Assembly: GCF_010500865.1 (NCBI RefSeq)
Contig: NZ_JAAAWN010000003.1
Coordinates: forward strand, 186,001 to 250,000
Length of the DNA: 64,000 nucleotides
Reading direction: 5' to 3'
DNA from: Alteromonas profundi
GTDB taxonomy: Bacteria > Pseudomonadota > Gammaproteobacteria > Enterobacterales > Alteromonadaceae
The notes under the pieces were generated by a model. That model ran no database searches. It was not told the origin of the DNA and was given only the letters and a program-made list of their open reading frames with translations. The position numbers and the translations under genes were made by a program. Of this stretch, positions 1 to 7,406 are shown one piece after another; within the stretch, counting starts at the first letter, position 1, and each line of letters begins with the position of its first letter.

Positions 1-876
1 GTGCTAGAACGCATTCCTAAAAATGCCCACCCTATGGATGTGCTTCGCACTGGCTGTTCAATGCTAGGCAACCTTGAAACGGAAACCAGCTTTGATCAAC
101 AGCAAGATGTAACGGATCGCATGTTAGCCTGCTTCCCAAGCATTATTTGTTACTGGTATCGCTTCTCACACGATGGTGTGCGCATTGATGTGGAAACCGA
201 TGATGACTCCATTGGCGGTCATTTCCTTCACATGCTTCACGGCGAAAAGCCACGGGAGCTTCACGAACAAGTGATGCACGTGTCCCTCATTCTTTATGCC
301 GAGCACGAGTTCAATGCGTCTACATTCACAGCCCGCGTATGTGCCTCTACCCTTTCTGATATGCATTCATGTGTGACCGGCGCGATTGGCTCTCTTCGCG
401 GCCCGCTTCACGGCGGTGCAAACGAAGCCGCCATGGAAATGATAGAAGGCTTCACCTCAGCCGATGACGCAGAAGAAAAAATGATGGGCATGCTAGAGCG
501 CAAAGAGAAAATCATGGGCTTTGGTCATGCAATTTATTCCGAATGCGACCCGCGTAACGAAATTATTAAAAAGTGGTCTGAAAAGCTCGCGGCCGATGTG
601 GGCGATGAGGTGCTTTACCCTGTTTCTGTGCGCTGTGAAGAAGTGATGTGGCGCGAGAAGAAGCTATTTTGTAATGCGGACTTTTTCCATGCATCAGCCT
701 ATAACTTCATGGGAATTCCGACGCCGCTATTTACCCCAATATTCGTTATGTCTCGCCTTACCGGCTGGGCTGCGCATGTAATGGAACAGCGCGCTGACAA
801 CCGTATTATTCGCCCATCAGCGGAATACACAGGTGAAGAATTGCGCCCTGTTCCTACAATCAGCGAACGTAAATAG
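1..876 (+). CDS. prpC: 2-methylcitrate synthase, 3' part (5' end outside window)
   Basis: This is the C-terminal 291 residues of a citrate-synthase-fold enzyme. It condenses propionyl-CoA with oxaloacetate to 2-methylcitrate in the cytoplasmic methylcitrate cycle. Visible family motifs are HGGANEAAME with its catalytic-region His, and GFGHAIYSECDPR. The full family length is about 375-390 residues, so roughly 85-100 N-terminal residues lie to the left; the GTG at base 1 is an internal codon, not a start. The stop is 12 bases before acnD, consistent with one operon. Assignment as PrpC rather than GltA rests on the motif variant and on AcnD and PrpF following directly. Confidence 0.93.
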   Translation: MLERIPKNAHPMDVLRTGCSMLGNLETETSFDQQQDVTDRMLACFPSIICYWYRFSHDGVRIDVETDDDSIGGHFLHMLHGEKPRELHEQVMHVSLILYAEHEFNASTFTARVCASTLSDMHSCVTGAIGSLRGPLHGGANEAAMEMIEGFTSADDAEEKMMGMLERKEKIMGFGHAIYSECDPRNEIIKKWSEKLAADVGDEVLYPVSVRCEEVMWREKKLFCNADFFHASAYNFMGIPTPLFTPIFVMSRLTGWAAHVMEQRADNRIIRPSAEYTGEELRPVPTISERK

Positions 877-888
877 GACAGGTGATTT

Positions 889-3480
889 ATGAACATTGAT
901 TACCGCAAACCGCTTCCAAATGCGGGTATCGACTTTTTCGATACCCGTGAAGCGGTAGATACCATAGAGCCAGGTGCATACGCCAAACTGCCATACACGT
1001 CACGTGTGTTAGCTGAAAACTTGGTGCGCAAATGCGACCCAGCCATGTTAAAGGATTCACTCAAACAGCTTATATACCGCAAGCGCGACCTCGATTTTCC
1101 GTGGTTCCCGGCCCGTGTGGTATGTCATGATATTCTTGGCCAAACCGCATTAGTTGATTTAGCAGGCCTTCGCGACGCCATTGCAGCGAAAGGCGGAGAC
1201 CCAGCTAAAGTTAACCCTGTAGTTCCTACATCGCTAATTGTCGACCACTCACTTGCTGTTGAGCATGCGGGTTTTGAAAAAGACGCCTTTGAAAAAAACC
1301 GCGCTATTGAAGATAGACGCAACGACGACCGTTTCCACTTTATCAACTGGACAAAAACCGCGTTTAAAAACGTAGATGTTATTCCGCCTGGTAACGGCAT
1401 TATGCATCAAATCAACTTGGAGCGTATGTCGCCAGTTATTCAAAACCGCGACGGCGTAGCATTCCCTGATACCTTGGTCGGTACAGACAGCCATACCCCG
1501 CATGTTGATGCACTCGGTGTTATTGCCGTGGGTGTAGGCGGTCTTGAAGCGGAAAGCGTGATGCTCGGGCGCGCTTCATACATGCGGTTGCCCGACATTG
1601 TAGGTGTTGAACTGACAGGCAAACCACAACCAGGTATTACCGCTACCGACATTGTATTAGCCCTTACTGAGTTTTTGCGTAAAGAGCGTGTGGTATCGGC
1701 CTATCTGGAATTTTATGGCGAAGGTGCAACCCACTTGACTCTTGGCGATCGGGCGACTATCTCGAACATGACCCCAGAATATGGCGCCACAGCAGCCATG
1801 TTCTCCATTGACCAACAAACCATTGATTACTTGCGTTTAACCGGTCGTGAAGAAAAGCAAATTGCGCTAGTGGAACAGTACGCTAAACACACTGGGCTTT
1901 GGGCTGATGACTTAGAAACCGCCGAATACGAACGCGTTCTTACGTTTGATTTGTCTGCCGTAGGTAGAAACATGGCCGGGCCGTCTAACCCGCATGCACG
2001 TTTAGCTACCACAGATTTAAAAAGCCGCGGTATTGCCGCGAAATGGGAAGAGGAAGACGGTAAAATGCCGGATGGCGCGGTGATTATCGCTGCAATCACC
2101 AGCTGTACCAATACCTCTAACCCGCGCAACGTTATTGCCGCAGGTTTATTAGCAAGAAACGCCAATGCGCGAGGGCTAACTCGCAAACCTTGGGTGAAAA
2201 GCTCGCTAGCTCCGGGCTCTAAGGCAGTGAAATTATACCTTGAAGAAGCCAATTTAATGAGCGAGCTAGAGCAACTTGGCTTTGGTGTCGTGGCCTTCGC
2301 ATGCACCACATGTAATGGTATGAGCGGCGCACTAGACCCCAAAATTCAACAGGAAATTATCGACCGCGATTTGTATTCCACCGCTGTGTTATCGGGTAAC
2401 CGTAACTTCGACGGGCGAATTCACCCCTATGCGAAGCAAGCGTTTCTGGCGTCCCCGCCGCTAGTAGTCGCTTATGCTATTGCCGGTACAGTGCGGTTTG
2501 ATATTGAAAAGGATGTATTAGGTATAGATGCCAAGGGTAATCCGGTTACGCTGAAAGATATTTGGCCAAGTGATGAAGAAATCGATGCAATTGTAGCAAG
2601 TAGTGTGAAACCTGAACATTTTCGCAAGGTTTACGAACCAATGTTCGACCTAAGCGTGAATTACGGTAAGGATATTAACCCTTTGTACAATTGGCGAGAA
2701 ATGAGCACCTACATTCGCCGCCCACCTTATTGGGAAGGCGCAATGGATGCCGAGCGCACCATGAAAGGTATGCGTCCACTGGCCATTTTGGGCGACAACA
2801 TCACCACCGATCACCTATCGCCTTCTAACGCCATTATGGCAAACAGTGCTGCTGGGGAATACTTGTCGAAAATGGGGCTACCCGAAGAAGACTTTAACTC
2901 CTACGCCACACACAGAGGCGATCACTTAACGGCCCAGCGCGCCACACTCGCTAACCCGAAAGTGTTCAACGAAATGGCGCTAGAAAACGGTGAAGTAAAA
3001 CAGGGGTCACTGGCCCGGGTTGAGCCCGAAGGCAAAGTTGTGCGCATGTGGGAAGCCATTGAAACCTACATGAACCGCAAACAGCCGCTGATCATTGTAG
3101 CGGGCGCTGATTACGGTCAGGGCTCATCGCGAGACTGGGCAGCAAAAGGCGTGCGTCTTGCGGGCGTTGAAGTCATTGTCGCAGAGGGTTTCGAGCGTAT
3201 CCACCGTACTAACCTTATCGGTATGGGCGTGTTGCCGCTTGAGTTTAAACCTGGCACAACCCGTAAAACCCTTGAGCTAGACGGTACAGAAACCTACGAC
3301 GTAAGCGGAGAACCTTCGCCGGGCGCAACACTGACGCTGGTAGTAAACCGTAAAAACGGCGAGCAACTAGAAGTGCCCGTAACCTGTCGTTTAGATACAG
3401 GTGAGGAAGTCTCAATTTACAGCGCAGGCGGTGTATTACAACGCTTCGCCAAAGACTTCTTAGAAGCAGAAGCTAGCTGA
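889..3480 (+). CDS. acnD: Fe/S-dependent 2-methylisocitrate dehydratase AcnD
   Basis: This 863-residue aconitase-superfamily protein dehydrates 2-methylcitrate to a methylaconitate in propionate breakdown. The three Cys ligands of the 4Fe-4S cluster lie in SCTNTSNP (one Cys) and ACTTCNG (two Cys). The C-terminal swivel domain is present, with QGSSRDWAAKG. Length matches the AcnD family. AcnD makes an isomer that needs PrpF for conversion to 2-methyl-cis-aconitate, and prpF is indeed the next gene. The ATG is preceded by a GGACAGGTG purine-rich site 12 bases after prpC. The alternative, housekeeping AcnA, is unlikely because of the prpC/prpF context. Confidence 0.95.
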   Translation: MNIDYRKPLPNAGIDFFDTREAVDTIEPGAYAKLPYTSRVLAENLVRKCDPAMLKDSLKQLIYRKRDLDFPWFPARVVCHDILGQTALVDLAGLRDAIAAKGGDPAKVNPVVPTSLIVDHSLAVEHAGFEKDAFEKNRAIEDRRNDDRFHFINWTKTAFKNVDVIPPGNGIMHQINLERMSPVIQNRDGVAFPDTLVGTDSHTPHVDALGVIAVGVGGLEAESVMLGRASYMRLPDIVGVELTGKPQPGITATDIVLALTEFLRKERVVSAYLEFYGEGATHLTLGDRATISNMTPEYGATAAMFSIDQQTIDYLRLTGREEKQIALVEQYAKHTGLWADDLETAEYERVLTFDLSAVGRNMAGPSNPHARLATTDLKSRGIAAKWEEEDGKMPDGAVIIAAITSCTNTSNPRNVIAAGLLARNANARGLTRKPWVKSSLAPGSKAVKLYLEEANLMSELEQLGFGVVAFACTTCNGMSGALDPKIQQEIIDRDLYSTAVLSGNRNFDGRIHPYAKQAFLASPPLVVAYAIAGTVRFDIEKDVLGIDAKGNPVTLKDIWPSDEEIDAIVASSVKPEHFRKVYEPMFDLSVNYGKDINPLYNWREMSTYIRRPPYWEGAMDAERTMKGMRPLAILGDNITTDHLSPSNAIMANSAAGEYLSKMGLPEEDFNSYATHRGDHLTAQRATLANPKVFNEMALENGEVKQGSLARVEPEGKVVRMWEAIETYMNRKQPLIIVAGADYGQGSSRDWAAKGVRLAGVEVIVAEGFERIHRTNLIGMGVLPLEFKPGTTRKTLELDGTETYDVSGEPSPGATLTLVVNRKNGEQLEVPVTCRLDTGEEVSIYSAGGVLQRFAKDFLEAEAS

Positions 3481-3493
3481 TTCAGCTGGGAAG

Positions 3494-3586
3494 AACTGAG
3501 CCGGTTGCAGGACACGCCGTGAATACATCCATGTAGGCTCCCAATTCGCATCCATGCGAATTGAGGGTCCCACACCCAACTCAGTT
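3494..3586 (+). repeat. Dispersed palindromic repeat, copy A
   Basis: Non-coding element downstream of acnD. It holds a block beginning ACACGCCGTGAA (3512-3523), then ACATCCATGT (3525-3534), then a strong hairpin with arms CAATTCGCA / TGCGAATTG around a short loop (3542-3563). Short outer arms AACTGAG (3494-3500) and CTCAGTT (3580-3586) bracket it. A second copy in opposite orientation lies at 3640-3730. The pair looks like a REP/MITE-type dispersed sequence. It has no coding capacity, and the short ORFs running through it are chance. Confidence 0.7.
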
Positions 3587-3639
3587 TTCCCTAAACAAGC
3601 TAACTTCTGTTGGCAGGATTTGTTACTTTTGGGCAGGAG

Positions 3640-3730
3640 GTTGGTTGCGATTTGAAACCTTCCAGCCGCATGGATGCGGCTGGGGAGCGCACACGGACGT
3701 GTTCACAGCGTGTTTCAAATCGCAACCAAC
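3640..3730 (-). repeat. Dispersed palindromic repeat, copy B (inverted) with 19-bp flanking arms
   Basis: Read on the minus strand, this repeats copy A: ACACGCTGTGAACACGTCC, then GGCTCCC-like spacing, then a hairpin with arms CCAGCCGCAT / ATGCGGCTGG (3662-3682). It is bracketed by a perfect 19-base inverted repeat, GTTGGTTGCGATTTGAAAC at 3640-3658 and its complement at 3712-3730. An ATG inside this copy at 3674 is in frame with prpF but is not the gene start. Transcripts from acnD into prpF would fold strongly here, so the element may stabilise the upstream mRNA or reduce expression of the downstream gene. That effect is inference. Confidence 0.7.
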
Positions 3731-3757
3731 TTCCGCTCACCACAACAAGGAAAAAAC

Positions 3758-4939
3758 ATGACAAAGTATGCGCCACAACTTCGAGTACCGGCTACCTACA
3801 TGCGTGGCGGTACCAGTAAAGGTGTGTTTTTTAACCTTATAGATTTGCCAGAAGCCGCACAAAAGCCGGGGCCCGCCCGGGATGCATTGTTATTGCGTGT
3901 TATAGGCAGCCCCGATCCCTATTGTAAGCATACTGACGGCATGGGCGGCGCGACATCTAGCACCAGTAAAACCGTGATTTTAAGTAAAAGCGAGCGTGAA
4001 GGTTACGATGTAGACTACTTGTTTGGCCAAGTTGCCATCGACAAGCCTTTTGTAGATTGGAGCGGTAACTGCGGTAACCTAACCGCGGCCGTTGGCGCTT
4101 TTGCCATTAGCAATGGTCTGGTTGATGCCGGCAAAATACCACAAAACGGTATTGCCACGGTGAAGATTTGGCAGGCCAATATTAATAAAGCGATTATTGC
4201 GAAGGTGCCTATTACTGATGGCGACGTGCAGGAGACTGGCGACTTTGAGCTTGATGGGGTGACCTTTCCTGCCGCAGAAGTCGAGGTCGCATTTGTCGAC
4301 CCTGCCGATGGTGAAGGCGCCATTTTCCCCACTGGCCGCTTAATTGATACCATAGAAGTTCCAGGCGTGGGCTCGCTTCAAGCCACCATGATAAACGCCG
4401 GTATTCCTACCATTTTTATCAATGCAGAAGATATTGGCTATACAGGTACAGAATTACAAGACGATATTAATAGTGATACTGACGCCCTCGCGAAGTTTGA
4501 AGCCATTCGCGCTCACGGAGCGGTAAAAATGGGTTTGATTAAGGAAGTGGGAGAAGCTGCTCTGCGTCAACATACCCCAAAAGTTGCTATGGTTGCCCCA
4601 CCGCAGGAATACATATCATCAAGTGGGAAAAATATATTAGCCTGTGATACCGATGTGCTGGTACGGGCAATGTCAATGGGCAAACTGCATCATGCCATGA
4701 TGGGGACTGCCGCCGTGGCGATAGCGGCCGCGGCGGCTATCCCTGGTACTTTAGTTAACATAGCAGCCGGAGGCGAAGAGCGTGAGGCCGTAATATTTGG
4801 CCACCCATCCGGCATCTTACGGGTAGGTGCTAAAGCCTCATTTATTGATAATCAATGGCAAATAGACAAAGCAATTATGAGCCGCAGCGCGCGTATTTTA
4901 ATGGAGGGTTTTGTGCGGGTGCCACCTTCACAAATATAG
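3758..4939 (+). CDS. prpF: 2-methylaconitate cis-trans isomerase PrpF
   Basis: This 393-residue isomerase converts the AcnD product to 2-methyl-cis-aconitate for the methylcitrate cycle. It belongs to the PrpF/DUF453 family with a diaminopimelate-epimerase-like fold. Family signatures visible are the N-terminal YMRGGTSKGVFF, the segment DGMGGATSSTSKT, and WSGNCGNLTAAVG. The start chosen is the ATG at 3758, preceded by AAGGAAAAAAC. A longer in-frame reading from 3674 would add 28 residues encoded by the palindromic repeat and lacks family support. It is separated from acnD by about 280 bases of repeat-containing sequence but is functionally tied to it. Confidence 0.94.
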   Translation: MTKYAPQLRVPATYMRGGTSKGVFFNLIDLPEAAQKPGPARDALLLRVIGSPDPYCKHTDGMGGATSSTSKTVILSKSEREGYDVDYLFGQVAIDKPFVDWSGNCGNLTAAVGAFAISNGLVDAGKIPQNGIATVKIWQANINKAIIAKVPITDGDVQETGDFELDGVTFPAAEVEVAFVDPADGEGAIFPTGRLIDTIEVPGVGSLQATMINAGIPTIFINAEDIGYTGTELQDDINSDTDALAKFEAIRAHGAVKMGLIKEVGEAALRQHTPKVAMVAPPQEYISSSGKNILACDTDVLVRAMSMGKLHHAMMGTAAVAIAAAAAIPGTLVNIAAGGEEREAVIFGHPSGILRVGAKASFIDNQWQIDKAIMSRSARILMEGFVRVPPSQI

Positions 4940-5000
4940 CCCTTAGATTGCTTGGCTGCTTTCATGCCAGGTAAAGCACGTGTTTTATGCTTGTCACTTC

Positions 5001-5021
5001 AAGCCTCGTTAATCGAGGCTT
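5001..5021 (+). terminator. Hairpin after prpF, possible terminator
   Basis: A perfect 8-base-pair stem AAGCCTCG / CGAGGCTT with a 5-base loop lies 61 bases after the prpF stop. It is followed by AAATAG rather than a T run, so it is a weak intrinsic terminator at best. It lies between convergent genes. Confidence 0.4.
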
Positions 5022-5120
5022 AAATAGGAAGATGAAAGTGGTATAGACGGGTTAGGTGAAGTTATGTTGGTAAGCCATTGCATCGCAATGAGGGAAGCAA
5101 GAGCGCTATGCCGGCTTTAC

Positions 5121-6767
5121 CTACATCCACGATTTTCGTGTGGATTCCACGTCAAATAGTACCTTATTGACCAATGAATTAACGTATGCTTCGGGTAGAA
5201 ATGGCACGGTCACCGAGCCAGAAGCAAGTACAAACTTAACGCTGGCGAGTTTCCTTCGACGCATAAACCAACTTTGCTTTTTTACCACCTGCTGTAGCTT
5301 ATAGGGTTCAAAGCAAAGATAATCTACGCCAATACGGCCGCGACGAACATACAAATACTGCCCATCGTAGGCCATGCCCCAACGCCACCAACGTAACGTC
5401 ACTAACGCTATAGACAGGCATGCCACACCCCCAGCAATCAGTGCTAACATAGGGTCGTTCACCCACGCAGCCAAACTACATACCACTATAAAAGGCAATA
5501 CTGCAATTAAGGCTGTCCAATGCAGCATGAAACGTTTATTAATGGGTATATAATCGCTGCGTTTTAAGTTACTGCCTGGCATGACTTCACGGCTTAATAA
5601 TAACGCCTCATCTTCTGTCACCGAAGGAACGATCATTCTATTAGGGGACATGAGTTCTTGAACTTGTTTACCCGCAGAGGTGTTTTGCTCAAAATACAGA
5701 TTTACACGCTTTAACACTTTATCAAGCCAGTCTTGCTTGGCGCTAATCATTTGAATACGCGAGGCGCGCATACTGACCTCTTGCTTGTTCAGTAATCCAC
5801 TGCGCCGAATATACCTATCCTGATGCCGTGACAGGGTATAGCCATAAAATGTAAGCAAGGCACCGCCTACACTAAGTAGCGCAACCAGCGACATAAGTAT
5901 CATTAGCATCACGAAGGCATACAGCCCCATTTGCCACCACAGTACTGTTTGCTCACCAACCAACTGATTTAGTTGTAAGCCTTTATCGGCGAGCCAATCT
6001 GAAATGAAAGCAAATACGTCGTCATAAAACGGTGCTGCGGCGCCTAATATAATCCATACCCGGTTATTCGTAATTCCGTGTATGACAATATCTCCCACAC
6101 TGCGTCGATTTAGTACAACTTCATCGTTGGTACTTTCTAGATGCTCTTCACATAAAGCTTCATCTTCGGTATCTGCAAAGGCGGTAGTGTCTGCGCTCTT
6201 GTACTGCTCTAGCACTTGTCGGCGCAGTTCTTGGGCGTATTGCTTAGGTACAGCCACAATATTGGCTTCTTCTGAGGCACTACCTGCGGTATCAAGGACG
6301 ACCAACGTGTAGCCAAAAGGTCGGTAGTAAAACGGAGATTCAATTTTTACATTTTGGATACGCCAAAAAGGCAAATTGGTATACTTTCGGGAAAATACAC
6401 CACTATGAATTTCAACGTGTTGGTTATGCACCCGGAATCGATACATAAAAAAGCTGATGAGGCCTGAAACTGCCATCAATATAACCAACCCGGCGCCCCC
6501 CGCATACAGGTAGGTATTGAAACTTGAGCTGGCTTGATTAAACGAGATGGCTAAAGCGGGCACTGCGTAAATTAACCCTTGCGCCATATTTTTTATGTTA
6601 CGCACGGTAAAATAGAAAATAGCGATGGTAGCAAGCCGTTGCCAACTGTCTCCTGTGTCTATCTTAATATCACTTGGCTTTTGATTACCTTCGTCGTTTG
6701 GCTCTAAGTGCGAGTCTTGATGAGGAACTTGCGCAGACCTGTCACCTGAAGAGGGTGAGATGCTCAT
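5121..6767 (-). CDS. Bacterial PH-domain membrane protein, YdbT-like
   Basis: A 548-residue membrane protein with repeated bPH_2 (DUF304) domains, resembling Bacillus YdbT. Hydrophobic hairpins lie near residues 45-110 (FYFTVRNIKNM; GLVILMAVSGLISFFMYRF), 235-310 and 415-465. Each is followed by a PH-like segment containing PFWRIQNVKIESP, SRIQMISAKQDW or LQQVVKKQSWF. The role is unknown: in Bacillus the YdbS/YdbT pair has been linked to resistance to antibacterial peptides, and no enzyme motif is visible. The start codon overlaps the stop of the upstream gene by one base, indicating translational coupling. Confidence 0.82.
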   Translation of the reverse strand: MSISPSSGDRSAQVPHQDSHLEPNDEGNQKPSDIKIDTGDSWQRLATIAIFYFTVRNIKNMAQGLIYAVPALAISFNQASSSFNTYLYAGGAGLVILMAVSGLISFFMYRFRVHNQHVEIHSGVFSRKYTNLPFWRIQNVKIESPFYYRPFGYTLVVLDTAGSASEEANIVAVPKQYAQELRRQVLEQYKSADTTAFADTEDEALCEEHLESTNDEVVLNRRSVGDIVIHGITNNRVWIILGAAAPFYDDVFAFISDWLADKGLQLNQLVGEQTVLWWQMGLYAFVMLMILMSLVALLSVGGALLTFYGYTLSRHQDRYIRRSGLLNKQEVSMRASRIQMISAKQDWLDKVLKRVNLYFEQNTSAGKQVQELMSPNRMIVPSVTEDEALLLSREVMPGSNLKRSDYIPINKRFMLHWTALIAVLPFIVVCSLAAWVNDPMLALIAGGVACLSIALVTLRWWRWGMAYDGQYLYVRRGRIGVDYLCFEPYKLQQVVKKQSWFMRRRKLASVKFVLASGSVTVPFLPEAYVNSLVNKVLFDVESTRKSWM

Positions 6768-7321
6768 TACTTGGCACTCACATCTTTATGGTTCAAAATA
6801 AACTGTCGCAACTGTTCTGCGCGGGCCACCGGCAAGCCAGGAATTTCAAACGTATGGTATTCACCTCCCGCAGAGAACACCTGTAACGACGCTAAACCCG
6901 CTAGGCGCGTTAATGGGCCTCGCTTAGTTTCAACATGTTGAACCCGCAAAATAGGCTGGCACGCTAACTGTCTAAAAATAAGCCCTTTTTGCAAACAAAG
7001 GTCTTGCTCCCTTAGCGCGTACTTAATTTTCACGTCAGCAAACACATGATACAACGCCCCCAGCCCGCCGAGCACTGCCACAACCATACATGCATACGGA
7101 TAGCTAAGCAGTAATGGCGAGGGCACATCGACGAGGGGCTGCCAACGTATTAGGGTAAATATAGCAACAAGTATTAGGGTTATTGCCACCGACAACGAAA
7201 CATTGATAACCCGGTAGCGCGGCGATATTGCTTCAAGCGCTCCCCCCTCAAACGTAGGTAGTGTATCAAGTGCAATAACCCTATTAGAAAAAGGCTCAGT
7301 TTGTGTATCTGTATCAACCAT
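6767..7321 (-). CDS. Bacterial PH-domain membrane protein, YdbS-like
   Basis: A 184-residue protein with two membrane segments (about residues 45-66 and 70-92) followed by one bPH_2 domain carrying LRVQHVETKRGPLTRLAGLASLQVFSAGG. This is the YdbS partner of the larger downstream YdbT-like protein. The start chosen is the ATG at 7321, with AAGGAAG about 10 bases upstream. An in-frame start at 7378 would add 19 residues of asparagine-rich, non-conserved sequence. The pair overlaps by one base and probably forms a complex in the inner membrane; the partnership is inferred from gene order. Confidence 0.8.
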   Translation of the reverse strand: MVDTDTQTEPFSNRVIALDTLPTFEGGALEAISPRYRVINVSLSVAITLILVAIFTLIRWQPLVDVPSPLLLSYPYACMVVAVLGGLGALYHVFADVKIKYALREQDLCLQKGLIFRQLACQPILRVQHVETKRGPLTRLAGLASLQVFSAGGEYHTFEIPGLPVARAEQLRQFILNHKDVSAK

Positions 7322-7406
7322 AGCAGCTAGCTTCCTTTGCAACGTATTATTGTTATTGGTTGAAGCATGACAGAGCAAGGGTGAATGTCACACATTACCA
7401 TGGCCG

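Noticed and set aside
3674..3757. 28-codon N-terminal extension of prpF
   Set aside because: The in-frame ATG at 3674 lies inside the palindromic repeat. The family N terminus and the AAGGAAAAAAC ribosome site support 3758.
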